Shown piece by piece: positions 1-13,800 of a stretch of 64,000 bases of DNA. This stretch comes from Crotophaga sulcirostris. Its lineage: Eukaryota > Chordata > Aves > Cuculiformes > Crotophagidae. Each line of letters begins with the position of its first letter. Within the stretch, counting starts at the first letter, position 1. A model generated the notes under the pieces. It saw only the letters and a program-made list of their open reading frames with translations. It ran no database searches and was not told the origin of the DNA. Location of the stretch: contig VYZB01000930.1 in the NCBI GenBank assembly GCA_013397455.1, forward strand, positions 29,329-93,328, read 5' to 3'. Position numbers and translations under genes: made by a program.

Positions 1-113
1 CTGTGATCCTGTGAACTGCCCGGCTCCGTCTCAGGCTCTCCCCCAACATTTGGGGCCCATGGGCTGGTTTCTGCTGTTATTACAAGGTTTTGATGAATAT
101 CTCGCCCAAATCA

Positions 114-318
114 TTTCATAGAATTATTGAGAGCAGAGGGGGCCTCGTGAGATCGCCTGCTCCAGCTTCCCCAGGTGCCCAGGACCATGTCCATGTGGCT
201 TTTGAGTATCTCCAAGAAGGATGGAGACTCCACAGCCTCCCTGGGCAACCTGTGCCAGTGCTCCCACTAAAAGTGTTTCCTTTTATTCAGATGTTTCAGC
301 TTGTGTCCATTGCCTCTT
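114..318 (-). mobile_element. CR1 LINE 3' fragment, old subfamily
   Basis: Antisense to the + strand. It shows the diverged CR1 3' end, including the segments matching 'ccatgtggcttttgagtatc', the 'ctccctgggcaacctgtgcc' stretch and 'cccattgcctctt' in slightly altered form. It is much more diverged than the other copies here, so it is an older insertion. Confidence 0.8.
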
Positions 319-2040
319 GAGGATCTGTATTCAAAATACATTTAAAATCAGAGAATCCTTGGGATTAATCATTTAAACCTGAGCACTGTGATCACTGTTT
401 ATCCTTCCCCATGCTCCTGTGAAGACAATGAGTTTACCTATTCTCTTTAAAACAAGAGAAAAGCAACCCCACCCCCAATGCCTTGAAATTAAAGCTGTGT
501 TCTACACTGGCCAGACCAGTCAGGAATTCAGAAAACCAGCTCTCAATAGTCCAAATAATTTCTACTTACCCCTTTCCTTTTAATAATGGACTTGTATTTG
601 TGAGGCTCTGAAAATTTATCCTTCAGTGGAGTTATGTGTTGCTCAGGTGATAATGTAATTTGCTGTGCATCTTGTTAAGAGAGTGCAGTGCTTTTGCACT
701 TCTGAATAGCAGCAGGAGTCCTGCTAAACATCTGTTTAATTAAATGAACATGTTCGGGAACATCTGAAAACATCCATGAACAGACTGCTATCAAAGGCTT
801 TCAAGTGAAGTAATGTGGTGCAAAATATATGTGTAGATAAACTCTGGACTTGGAAGAGTTTGTGGAGCTTCTATAGGAGAGTGACAATAATGTACCAAAT
901 ATTTATTATACTAGAAATCCTGCTGCTGTGATGTTGTTTAAATTCTAATTTGTATTTGGGAGACTTGCATCAACAATATCTTTTATATAGCATCATATAT
1001 TCTCTTGAAAAATAGGCCACTTTCTGTGAACATAGCAGTTATTTTGAAGTATCACTTTCCAGTTAATTAATTGGAAGCATTCTAGTTTTAAATGTCCTTT
1101 TTTCTGTATCGAACTGCCAAGAGGAATCCCACCGTAATCAGGGCAGTAAACAGAATTTCCCTGGAAATTAATAAACTTTTAATAGCCTCAATTTCATGAT
1201 TACTACAGAGATACGTGCTGGTTATGGTAAACACAGAAATGATGTTAAAAGGGAACAGGAGAGGCCACAGGGACTGTGATGTTGTTGCGTGTTCACTCAG
1301 AAAGACAGAATAAAATATTGATATTGGCATACTAGGAGCTATAAATGACATGGGTGTTTCAAGCCTGTGGAAGTGTTTAATCTTATTTGTTGTCACAACT
1401 GAATTTCATTCTGGTGTCCATATTGTTGGCTGAAGTTATGTTTTCGTGGAAGGGAGTTTAGGTGTCTTAACAGCACCCTTGAACAGTTTCACCTGTCTTG
1501 TTTTAACTGCCTGTGCGTGAGGACAGTTGAAGAGCAAGGGTGTGGAAGCAGCTCTTGGAGTTAAACAGCAACAGGAACTGGATTTGGCTTACCTTTGATG
1601 GCTTTATTTTCTTGAATATTTGATCACCTTCTCTTTCAGCTGTACCAGGCACCTTCACCCTCTGGAGATTATGGAGAGTTAGGTTGGGGATATTGGGACG
1701 GCACAAATTGTTTTGTAGCTCGGTCTTCTGAGACAACTCAGGATTCTCAGTGAGTAGGGACAAAGGTGATCTTTCTGGGGCAGCAGCAGCCTTCTTGTAG
1801 CTCTCCTCACTTTGCTTTTTCCCCTTTCACAGTTCCTATTTTCAGCCGTCATCTGATGTGACAAGAGTGGTTGAAAGAGAATTGTGAAACAGGAGGACCC
1901 CAAGGAGAACAATTTGCCTGGTCCAGAGTTCTTTGTGGCCCTGAGGTGACCTGTGGAGAGAAGGCTGCTAGGAATGGTCTTCATTAATTGATCTGGTGGC
2001 AGCAGCTTGTGCCTGCTGCTTTCTCAGCCCTGTGTTACAG

Positions 2041-2173
2041 GATCACAGTATCACAAGGTTGGAAAGGACCTCTGAGATCATCGAGTCCAACCTAGAGCCC
2101 AACACCAACACCAACCCAGCATCTAAACCCTGGCACTGAGTGCCTCAGCCAATCTCCTCTTAAACACCTCCAG
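2041..2173 (-). mobile_element. CR1 LINE 3' fragment, young-looking
   Basis: The reverse complement carries the CR1 3' UTR (ggttggaaaggacctctgag, atcatcgagtccaacc). The 5' truncation point lies in a 12-bp palindrome (2159-2184) that continues as sense-strand CR1 sequence. Confidence 0.92.
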
Positions 2174-4226
2174 AGGTGTTTAAGGGAGATGTTAAGGTGT
2201 TAAGGGAGGTGGAGACGTATCCACATGCATGTGCTGTGTACCACAAATCCAGTGAACCAGGTCTGCTGGGAGAGTGCACGTTTGAGCCTTGAACTGCAAA
2301 TTTGTACAGGAAATCAACTCAGAGATCAGACAACAAGGCACCAGGGTTCTGAAGGATCTGTTTGGGAGATGGTGCAAAGTGTTGGTCGCGGATGTCGTTT
2401 TGGCAAACGGGGAGCAGGCACAGAAGCTGGAGGGCTGTTAAACTGTCAGTCCGACTGAACTGTTGTGTGACAGGTTATATCCTCTGACCACTTACCAGCT
2501 GCAAACTCTTCACAACGTTTTTCTATCGTCGCCAACACTGCCACTGTCTTGTATAGGTGCTTCATCAGCAGGTGTCATCAAATCACAGAATCAGCTCGAG
2601 CAGTGGCGATGAAGTCCCATGTAGTGATGGGTAGATAGGCAACTCTGCTATTTTTATCACTCGAGCCCATTTTGTCTGGTCTGCTTCATCACAGAGATGC
2701 AGTCTCTTAGGTAAATTGGTCAGAGAGGATTAATCTTTGCAAAATTCTGCAAGTAGAGCGTCGAGCGCTGAAGTGCTTTCCAGCAGCACTTGGATGAAGC
2801 TGTAGCAGAAACTTCACGGCGTTTAGGCCCCTCACTGTAGATTTCTGCCACTTCCATCAGGGCTGACAGCCTCGGATGAGGGTGACAGGGACGTGGTGAT
2901 GGGCTGAGGTCATTCAGCACTGCTGCTGGAGCAGTTTTCTCTGTATCTTGGTGTGAGTCCAGTCTCTGCGTGCTCCAGGGCGCTCGCCAAATTAGAGGAA
3001 CTTGTAGCTTCAGCTTCTCTGAACCCTCTGAAAAAATAGGAGCTTTGTGGTTGAGTGATGCCTGGCTAAAATGTGCTGGATTTTAGTCAGATTGGAACTG
3101 TTTCTTGCTTCCACCTTTTCTCTGGGTGATGTTTCTCACCTCAGACAGGAGCACAGTGCCTGTCTATGCTGATTGTTTACAGACCAGCAAACAGATGAGT
3201 CAGATTGATGGGTTACGGTCGCAGCGTTCTTCCTTTGAACTCCTGTCCAGCTTCTGGAAGAGCAGGAGCCTCTAGAGTGTCCTGATGCTGGGGGACGGAG
3301 TGGCCTGTTTTGGTGGTAGATATAGCTGAAGCACATCTAAGATGTTTAGGAGGCTCTTCTGAAAATGCAGGATTTTTTTGAGCCAAGTAGAACCGTTGAT
3401 CTTCAAAGAGCTTGGTGTTTGTGTCTGATTAACAGGGTTTGTGGGCAGCTCCTTAAATTAAGGGTTGGTGTGTTTAGTGTAAACTTATGGGAAGATTCTC
3501 TTTGTGTCAAGTAAAATGTCGTGCTTTTCATCGGTCTTCTCTTTCATCATGTTTCTGCCTCCCTTCCCCCCAGTGTAGGCAGAAGATCCAGAAATCCATG
3601 TGGATGACAGGGACAGAGGTAGAATTTGAGAGGTGATGTAGCTGTGATCAGAGTTAGTGCAGAATCATTGTTTGTCAGGTGTCTGACATGTCCTGTGGAT
3701 GGAGGACGAGTGTCCTGAGCAGACTCGGGGATGTTCTGACACCTCTATATTTTAGTCATTAAGCTGCTTTAATTGGGTTGTTATGCTACTTGTTTTTTTT
3801 AAGGCCTCTGATTGCTCTGAGGGGTGACTTGGTTGACATTGGGTTGTGACTGGTTTGCTCTTGGTGCTGTAGATGTCACAGGGCTGGAACTCGAGTGGCA
3901 GCTGCAGGAAGCAGAGAGATGATAAGTGTTGGGGCTTCTGCCTCTCCTGGTGTTGCAGTTCCCATGGGCTTGGAGTGTCAGCAAGAGAGAAGAAGAATCT
4001 GCTTGTTCTGAAAAAACAGGACCCACCTTGCCCTGTTGTAATGCTGGAATCCTCACGCAACATTGTCAGGGAACTGTGAGATCTGTTAACGAACCATTCA
4101 TTCTGCTTTTTTTTTTTTTTCCCCCCCCCTACTTGATTTCAATTTAAAATCCCAGTCCTGTCTGTGTGTGGATAATTGTCTGCTGCACACATTCCAGAAG
4201 TCCATATACAGGAGGCAGGGCAGCAT

Positions 4227-4455
4227 GTAAATAGTCAGAATGTGTGATATATAGATATGCAGTCATTGAGTTTTTCACAAATACAAGCTATGATTTTAAG
4301 TTTTATTTTAGAAGTATTTCTCCCATGAAAATATATAATGTAACATTTCTAAAAGCATCTTGGAATATCAGATACCAAGGTACTTGTAGATATGGAGAAA
4401 TTTTTTTAAACATTGTTGAAATTTACTGGATTATAGGAGAGTCCTTTTTGAAAAC
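4227..4455 (+). repeat. Local direct repeat, copy 1 (intron 1)
   Basis: About 229 bp, aligned by eye at roughly 85-90% identity to 5487-5706 in the same orientation. Both copies begin gtaaatagt and end gagagtcctttttgaaaac. It is AT-rich, and I do not recognise a named repeat family. Confidence 0.92.
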
Positions 4456-4814
4456 TCTGCCTCTGGTGTCGTTTGCTCTCAAAACTGATCTTAAACACCT
4501 TGGCAAGGAGTTCAAAGCTGTTCCACAAATCTTTAGTACCATATAGTGTGGTTAATTAAAAGTGTGAAAAGAAGTTGGAATACTGGTGAGTAAGAAGTTT
4601 GAAGAGGTGACAGGAGTCTGTTGGCTGTGAGTTTGGGGGGGATTGCTGTTCTCCACACTTAGATTTCAAGAACCCAGTTTGGAACACAGCAAATTAACGT
4701 ACTGCTCTCTCTTTGTGGTAAAATAATGCACTTTTTTCCTGTCAGTCCCTAGGGGTGGGCTGTCTGTGATTGCATTTCCTTCTCTGTTTTCTGAACATCT
4801 CTCTTTTTTTTCAG

Positions 4815-4856
4815 TTTTCTGCTGGAAATCCGTTATACGAAACATACTACAAGCAG
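4815..4856 (+). CDS. EPS15L1: EPS15L1 exon 2: start of EH domain 1
   Basis: A T-rich acceptor ends at 4814 and a GTAGGT donor follows at 4857. The 14 codons read [14 protein letters not shown], the first helix of the N-terminal EH domain. The exon is phase 0 at both ends. No start codon is present, so the initiator must be in an upstream exon outside the window. Confidence 0.93.
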
Positions 4857-7800
4857 GTAGGTCCTTAAAACAAAATAAAGTGCAGTTTCCTCTTCCCCAA
4901 GATTTCCCCATCTTTCCTTTCCCCTCTGCAGTGCTAAATTTCTCTAAGTTCACTCTGCTTTTGTGACAGATGTGCTTCAATTGAATGTGAGTTTTTGTCT
5001 TTCAGGTAGATCCAACATATACAGGGAGAGTTGGGGCAAATGAAGCTGCACTGTTCCTTAAAAAATCCGGTCTTTCTGATATTATTCTTGGAAAAGTAAG
5101 TTGAAGGACTTAGGCAATGCAGTAATTATTTGTGTGCTTGCCTAAGTGCAGCTCACATTGAGCAGAAGGGGTTTGAAAATATCACAATGGCTTTTATTTT
5201 GTGTCTTCCCAGATATGGGATTTGGCTGACCCGGAGGGCAAAGGATACTTGGATAAACAGGTAAATGAAATGTGCCTGTGGACCTCCTATGTTATTTTCC
5301 ACAGATGAGCTGTGTTTCTAGAAAACCCTGGTATCCATAGTAATCATCCTTAGCTTTTTTCTTTGTTTTTTTTTTAGTTTTTATTTACAGCATGAGGGTT
5401 ATTCCCTAGCGCAGATCACATCTGAGTGTGTTACTCAGTGGTGCTGCTGAAGAAGCTGGGATCTAATTTTCTGTCCCTCTGGTTTTGTAAATAGTGAGAA
5501 TGTGTGATATATAGATACGCAGTCATTGAGTTTTTCACAGATATGAACTATGATTTTAAGTTTTATTTTAGAAGTATTTCTTCCATGACAAAATTTAGCT
5601 AGCATTTCTGAAAGCTTCTTGGAATATCAGATACTTGTAGGTATGGAGAAATCTTTTTAAACATTATTGAAATTTACTTGATTATAGGAGAGTCCTTTTT
5701 GAAAACACACTTGGAAGTTTTCTACTCTTTTTTCCATGTTATTGTGAAGTTTTTTTCTGAATCATCTTTAACAGCAATGTGGTGGTTGTTGCTGTGGTGT
5801 TAACTGAGTAGGTCTATGTCTGCTGTTCCCATACTTCTCTCTGTTGCACACGTACAATGTTAGTAGAAATCATAAATGTGTTATTGGGGACTGGTTTAGA
5901 GTGGTTGCTTTTTTTCTGTAAATAGAAACCACTGTTTTTCATAGGGTTTCTATGTTGCATTGCGCCTTGTGGCGTGTGCACAGAACGGCCACGATGTGAA
6001 CCTGAGCAGCCTCAACTTGACTGTGCCACCTCCTAAGTTTGTAAGTAGCACACACCTAAATGTATGTACGTGTGGTATTTGTGAGTTGGAACGCTGGAAT
6101 AATTTCCTGTGTCATAAATGTCATGGGTCTGGGACTTCAGGCCGCTGTCAGATGGTTTCTTGAAGAACTGCAGTCCCAGGTGCCACAGTCCTGTTCTGAA
6201 CCGTGTGTACCAACCCTTCCTGGGCTGCAAAGCCAGTGCAAGTTTAACTACAGTCAGCTCGTTCAGGGGGCCGAGGTGGCTGCACTCTCAATTTATGAAA
6301 AAAAGAAAAGCAAAATTAAGATTGTTTTGGGACTAGAGGAACAGGAGAGTGTGGCAAAGAGCGTGAGTACAGCTCTGCCTGCAGCTGGTGCTGCAGAACC
6401 TCCCTCAGCTTGTCTGAGTTCTGGGTTCCCAGTGCAGGGTGTCCTTATCCAACTACTGTGATAGTATAAATCACTATGACTTGTTTTATTGTTTAGATAC
6501 ATGTGCAGCCTTTTTTCTTTTTTTCAGTGTAATTAAGCTTCCTACCTAAAACAATAAGGATTAGAGACAGAAGTGTGTGTGTGTGTTTATCTGTATATAC
6601 ATATGAATTAAAAATTCTTTAATTTTAGCATGACACTAGCAGTCCCTTGCTGATGACACCACCTTCGACAGAGACTCACTGGGCTGTTAGGGTAAGTGTG
6701 AAAGACAACACATTCCATCCATTATCTAAAAGTAAATATTTTCCTTGTTCCTAATTTTCCCAGTGGGAGGATTTTGTATCTAATGTGTATTTCCCATTTC
6801 AAATCCTTCCCTTTCTGATGGCAGACTGTGCACAATAGAGAATATTGAGCTGTATTTTTATATTTGAAATAGAATTAAACAAGCCTTTGACAACCCCTGC
6901 TGTGATGTTTTTAAGACACAATGAATTTTAATCTTCTGCCTGGATTTCTTCCAGAATCCTCATAGTAGGCACTTTCATGCTTGCATAAAGGAGCCCCACT
7001 GAGAGCAGCAAAGCGTTTCACCAAATCCATCCTGAAGTATTAATTTAAAGCTTGAGTTCATATGTTCTAATTAGTATTCAACAATACACACAATATATAG
7101 CATTGGGGAAAAAAGTAACTTCTGGTACATGGAAATATTTGTATTTAGTTAATTTTCAAATGCATTTACCAAAAGGTAGGAATTTAATAAAATAACTTCT
7201 GATGCTGATTATGGGTTTTTTTCATATTTGTATGTTGTACTTCAGAGTGGGAAGTGAGTTATTTGGGGAGAAGAATTTTTAGTTCTACAGAGTTTGTCGA
7301 AGTTTGTTTAAAATCTGGTCAGCAGTGTTTTAATCCAAATGTGTTGAAACACATCTTGTACACTGCAGGTTAAAATCTCTGAGCTGTCACAACCTTAGCT
7401 TTGAAATTAAGCCCCTGAATCTGGCTTGGTGGAGTTTACACTTTAATACAGCACTGGTGGCACTTTGTAGGAGAACTTGGAAATTTAAAATGAATTCATT
7501 ACTGACCAGTCTTAATTTCTTGCAAGATCTCATTTTCCACACTCACACAGGCACACTTTTTTACTTATTCAGGCTATTTCTTACCAACTAGGTGGAAGAA
7601 AAAGCAAAGTTTGATGGTATTTTTGAAAGCCTTTTGCCAGTAAATGGTTTACTTTCAGGAGACAAAGTAAAACCAGTTCTGATGAATTCAAAGCTACCTC
7701 TTGATATCCTAGGAAGGGTAAGTATGCTGTTTAGATTGAGCTCTTCTCTGTTTAGCTTCTCATAGTTGCAGTGTTAAATATTTAAATGTAACTTATCAAC

Positions 7801-10800
7801 AAAGATCAGGTTTTGGCTGGGATTTTACATCAAGTGCATACTGTATAGCAGGAACATTAAGTGGGTTTTGAAGCCTTCCACTTAGAAATAAGAATAATAG
7901 TACCAATTTGGACACTGGAGTAGACTGGCTTCTTTATATCTGTATGCATTTTAAGAGCTGGAAGTGTTGATTTTGATTGTTCAAAGACAAGAAAAAGCTC
8001 TCATAAACCATAATAGCTTTTATACCATTATATTGCACTGTTTTGTCATTTTTCCAAATAAAAGTTATTAGGCATACCATTAAATCTGCCCACTGTTTGT
8101 ACAAGAGAACACTTGAAAACATCCTGGTTTATTGTAGCTGCAGTATTTTTTCACGTATGTAAATGCTTCTGAGAGTGCATCCTTTGCATATCTGCAAGAG
8201 AAGCAAACCTTATTTTTCTGCTTCCATTTAAAATGTGCTTAATTTTTTTGCATATTGATATGGATGGGAATGAATACATTCTGTGTAAGAGCTGTGTCTG
8301 TGTTAGATACTTCCACCTCCTCAGGAAGAATGACCTCTTTCTCTAATTATCTACAAAATCTAAGGGTGACTGGTTTTAATTCTGTAGTTTAACAGGATGA
8401 CGTACTCAGTCAGGAAAGGCTTTATATTTTCTCTTGTTATTGTCATGATAGAAATACAGGAAATTTTTCCTGTTCCAAAAGACCTTGTGGACAAAAGAGG
8501 GGACTGAGGAAGTGGGCAAAGGACTGATCAGCCAGTGTCAATTGTACATGGGTGCAGTGATAAAGGAGGGAGCAGGGTTCAGGTGATTCAACCTCAAGTT
8601 TCAGTGATCTGCCCACTCTGCTGTGCTGTCTCCTGGTCATACGGATGATTAAACAGCGTGAGCTGATGGCTGAGTGTAAGAGCACACAACATTTTGTATC
8701 CTCCTAAATCTCCTGCGTGTTTCATTGACTGTACTTGACCTAACAATGAACTAAAGTTGCGAGATGCTGAAATTCTCTCCTGTAGAAAATTCTGGGGGAT
8801 AGACATGTTTTTTTTGACTAAAAAGGAAAATGAGAAATTTGGGAATGGAATGTACACCAGGAATGTGTTGACTTCTCTAAAATATTCTAACTTCCTTATA
8901 AGACAAATTTGGGAAATTTGCCAGCCCACACCCTCTGGACAGTGCTGAAAGGCACCTCTGGATGTTTTTAGTCAACCTGATGACTCCTTAATTGCAACAT
9001 AGAAAGATGAAAAACCTGCCTGTGTTGCATCTAGAGTTTGTTAAAGCTGGTGTTGATTCATGCAGCCAGAGAACTGTAATCCAGGCTGTTTCATCAGAGG
9101 GTGTTTAGCCAGGTCTAAGGTCACTAATGTGACCTTCCCAGAAGTCTTTTAGAAGTCTATTTATGAATGTCCTTAATATGATGATGGTTAACATGAAAAG
9201 CACAAAGTATAACTTATTCTCTAAATCTTTTTTTTTATCATTATTGCTGCAGGTCTGGGATCTCAGTGATATTGATAAAGATGGTCACCTGGACAAGGAT
9301 GAATTTGCTGTGGTAGGTTGCTTTAAATTCTCAGTTTGGTGTGTGTCTACTAGAGCAAATTGCTCAGTTTGTTCCGAAAAGCTTTGCAGCTTTTCCTGCT
9401 GCAGTCGACTGTTCTGATCTAAATTGTTCACACAGAGCTATTAAATGGTCTTTCTCAAATAGAACTACTGACTTTTGCATGTGTCATCAAGATTAAACTT
9501 TGTGGAATTACATTCCACATGATCTCCTCTGGTTTACATCTCTGATCTTGCCTCTCTGTTTTACTACTTTATAAATGCCCGACACTAGAAAATCGTGTTG
9601 CTTTTTTTTCTAATTGCTAATGTTGTCTGACCTTTTTGCCTTTGCAGGCAATGCATTTGGTTTATAGAGCTCTTGAGAAAGAGCCAGTTCCTTCACTGTT
9701 ACCCCCTTCTCTCATACCACCTTCTAAAAGAAAGAAGACGCCAGTCTTTCCTGGTGCAGTTCCTGTTCTCCCTGCAAGTCCTCCCCCAAAAGACAGCCTC
9801 CGCTCTACTCCATCTCATGGGAGTGTCAACAGCCTGAACAGCACAGGGAGTTTGTCTCCAAAGCATAGCATCAAACAAGCACAGGTACAGATATATTTCT
9901 TTTTCCTTTCCTTTTTTTTTATGAGTAAACTCCAGGGAAAATTAAAGCTGCTTTTTTATTTCTGCTTCCTGAGCGCTTCTCTGAAAACATGTTTGTTGTT
10001 GGGTGATTTGGATGGAGGGAATGAAATGAGTGTGCTAAGACTTGAAGGAATGGAAGAAGAGCAGGTGACATGAGAGTAACATGAGGATGCAAATCTTATA
10101 GGGAATTTTCACTTTTCATAGAAAGTGAAACAGTATAAAGATTTTATTCAGGTTTTCCGCTTTAATGCCAAAGAGATCATTATTCTACTTTCTGTAGCTC
10201 CTGTGCTATTAGCATGATAACTTGGTGTGCATCATTGGGTCCACATTTCCAAAGAATGAATGCTTTCCAACTGTTTATCAAAATTTCGAATTCGGATGAA
10301 AAGTATGAAGCTAAAACTTTCACAAGAAAAGTGGAAATACCCATATACCAGTCAGATAGGAGTGTGCAAGATGTTCTGCACATCTGACTGAACAATCTCA
10401 TAGATACTGTGTTGGTAAAGACTGTTCATCTCCATTTGAAATCCAAACCTCTGTTTTACAGCCATCTGTGAACTGGGTAGTCCCAATGTCGGAAAAAGCG
10501 CGATATGATGACATTTTCTTAAAAACAGACACAGACATGGATGGTTTTGTGAGTGGCCAAGAAGTAAAGGACATTTTTATGCATTCAGGTCTGTCTCAGA
10601 ATCTCCTAGCGCATATATGGTAAGAATTCATGAGTAGCTGTATTTTTGTAACTTGCTGATCTGTGAATTCAGATTATCCAGCTAGGGCTCTGATCTTGAC
10701 ATTAAAAAGAAGACAAGCAAAAAAAACCCAACCTCTTTTCCTTGTTCTGTTGCCATACTACATAAGTGGGCTTCATGGAAAAACGAGGGAGAAGTAAATA

Positions 10801-13800
10801 CTCTTTGCTTTTCTGGGAGGTGGGTGTAGGTCAGTGTGAATTGTAATTGTGTTTTGAAGTTCTAGTGCTCTGAATATTTTCTGAGAGTAACGCTGTTATA
10901 TTCAGTTAAATATGTCTGATAAAATACAGCTCTGTTCATGGAGTTCTTTCACTAGAATAAGCCAGCTGTAAAGAGGCTGGATCAAAAGGAAATTCTATAT
11001 GTATTTCGGGCTTCTTGGTAGAGGAGAAATAAACTTTTCTTGTTTCTAAGTGTCATCTGTTTTGTACCAGGGCTCTGGCAGACACTAGGCAGATGGGAAA
11101 GCTCAGTAAGGATCAGTTTGCACTGGCCATGTACCTCATTCAGCAGAAGGTCAGTAAAGGGATTGATCCTCCACAAGTGCTGTCCCCAGATATGATCCCA
11201 CCCACCGAGAGGAACACTCCCATACAGGTGTGTAGTTGGTTAGTTGTGGATGGCACTGAGCTGATGTGCTTTGAAAGTAACAGGCTCTGAGTATTAATCT
11301 TGTAATTTTTTTAATATATATATTATGGTAAAGAATTGTCAACTTTTTCTCTATTCTCCTCTTACAGATTTCTTTAATGTTTGAAAATATATGTTAATTC
11401 TTAACAGCACAAGACAGAAAGTAGTGAAGAACGCAACAGAATATTTAATGAATAAAGGAATAATAATACTGAGAAAAGCCTGGTGTGAAAAATACTGATT
11501 TATCATAGCGAATGGTTTTTTTTAACTTCAGGGAACAGTTAAAAGCTGGTTTAGTAGCCTGACCCTGACTGCAATCAGTCCAAAATTCCTCCAGTGGAAA
11601 TCTAGTATCTTTTTTAATGGCTAAATGAAGAGTGCTGAAGTCCTGGTTTCTGGGAATTGGTGGTTGATTCATCCCTTATAGAAGGACAGTCCTTAGTGCC
11701 ATGTTTATTGCTGTTAAAGCTATTTTACTGGAGCATCTGGTCTTTTTCTGAACCCTGCTTTGTTCCTTTCCTCCACAGTGTGTTGTGTGTAATAAATACT
11801 TCTGGCATGTCAATGCATTCATCTTTTCTATGAATTATGTGGTATTTTCCTTTACTTTTTCTACTTTCCCTCACAAGAAAGCTTTTGAGCCTCTAGATAC
11901 GTTGTGATTGTTGCTGTTGCTCTGGTTCTGTTAAAGTTTTTCCTGTATCCTTTCTCTGTAGACTCTGTCGGGGTACTTGACCCCTGTAGGAACTGAGATC
12001 TCAGCACTAACAGAAATGCGCCGTGTGAGTAATCCTAACATCCCAAAGAATGTGAATGTGGTCATGTATGCTGCTTGTGACTTTTTTTCCAAAAGTGTTT
12101 ATTTCCATACCCTCTCCTCTCTCTGCTCTGGTGTTCTGTGACTCTCACTCTTGGCATGGTGGCAGTGTCACAGTGGTGTGGAGTTTCCAGTGTTGGCTGT
12201 GACCTGGCCATGCTGCTTCCCTTGGAAGTTTGAGATGTACTGGTCTGTCAGGAAGTTCTGTGAGTTGGAGTTACTCAAGTGCTGGAGTTACTCATGTGCT
12301 AGTTCTCTGAGACTGCAGGCAGTAAATACACCTGGCTACAAGAACTTCAGTCTTCCCATTGTAGTCACTTAATTGGATCATTTTTCCATCTACTGTGGAT
12401 TTAGCTGAACATAACAGGAAATAAATTGTGTTACTGTGAACAGAACAGATTAATTCTCAGCTCATGTTGAACAACAGACTGTGTTACTCTCAACAATGCA
12501 GCAGCTCATTTGAAGTGATTTTGCAATCAAGATTGGGTAACACCTTGCTATAATCCTGTGCAGTGTACAGCACGGGTCTGTCAGCAAATCCAGATCCACT
12601 CTGAAAATAGAAAGAGGATATGAGAAGCTTTTGATTTGCTAGCTTGAAGAATTAGTTTGGGTTGTTGTTGTTTATGATTATGTAATGGCATATTAACAAA
12701 AGAAGTGCTCGTCTGAGGACTTATTTAAACTGGACTCACCAGTTGTTGCCCTAAAAATGTCACATTTCACTATGCTCTCTGTTTGTGGTTTGCTGATTGG
12801 GTTCATGGGGTTTTTTTATATTGAATAAAGCCAAACTGTCTGTGGTTATCACAGCAGTCTCAGGGTGAGCAAAGTAAGCAAACTGTTCCTTCTTCTTTTT
12901 AAATGCTGTTTAAAAACGATAGGGCTCCTGATTTGCTGTACCAGGAGTGAATTCAGTGTTGCAGGTTTTGTTCAGTTGCAGTGATTTTTTTTTCAAAGAG
13001 CTAACAACCCTTTTTATAATAATTACAAATTTCGTACCAAAAAACTTCTAATGACAGTTTTATTGTCTAAAAGGTAAGAGATGCTTTCTGCATCTTCTCT
13101 GATCTCCACCTAAATGGTTGTAGAAGTGACCTGCACTGCAAGAGATGGGGTATAACTACAGAAATGGGCATTAATTAGGAGCAGGGCTCAAGAAGACTGA
13201 AATTACAGCCTGATTTCATTAAGTTCCCTGGCAGCTTCGCTGTTGACGATACCAGAGCTGAGATTTTAGGTTCTGAATTTTAATTCTACCGTTGCCTGCA
13301 GTTTATTCATTGGCATTGTGCATGTTCTTTAACTGCTGTGTGTTTTGACTGTCCTGTCTGTTAAAACAGCATAGGGCAAACTCACCTGTCTCCCAGGTAG
13401 AGTTGTGTGGCACGTGCAGCGGCTGTTGCCAATAATTTGCTGTCTCCCATGTAATCTAAAATACATACAATGAGGGTTGTGTCCTCCTCAGCCTTTGTAA
13501 AAGAAGATCTTCTATTATGACTGGGCTTTTTAATAAACTGTTTCATTCCTAACAGGATAGCTCGAGTTCTGTTGGATCAGGAGAATTTACAGGGGTGAAG
13601 GAACTGGATGATATCAGTCAAGAAATTGCACAGCTGCAGAGGTAAGAGTTGTGGACTCTCAACAGAAAATCGTGGAGTAGGAGAAGTGAGTCAGTACATA
13701 GGGCTGATTCCTTCCATTTTCTTTTGGTCAGTTTATCGTTGTGTGTCACCGAAGGTGCTGACAAAGCTCCCCTGATCCCCTGCAGTCAGCAATTCTGTAC

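Larger units (their letters stand above)
319..4814 (+). other. Intron (probably intron 1) of EPS15L1
   Basis: Noncoding. It holds one CR1 fragment with a fold-back end (2041-2184), a T14C9 homopolymer pair (4107-4129) and the first copy of a local direct repeat (4227-4455). There is no CpG-rich promoter and no candidate for the missing first exon, so the gene start must be left of the window. Confidence 0.7.
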
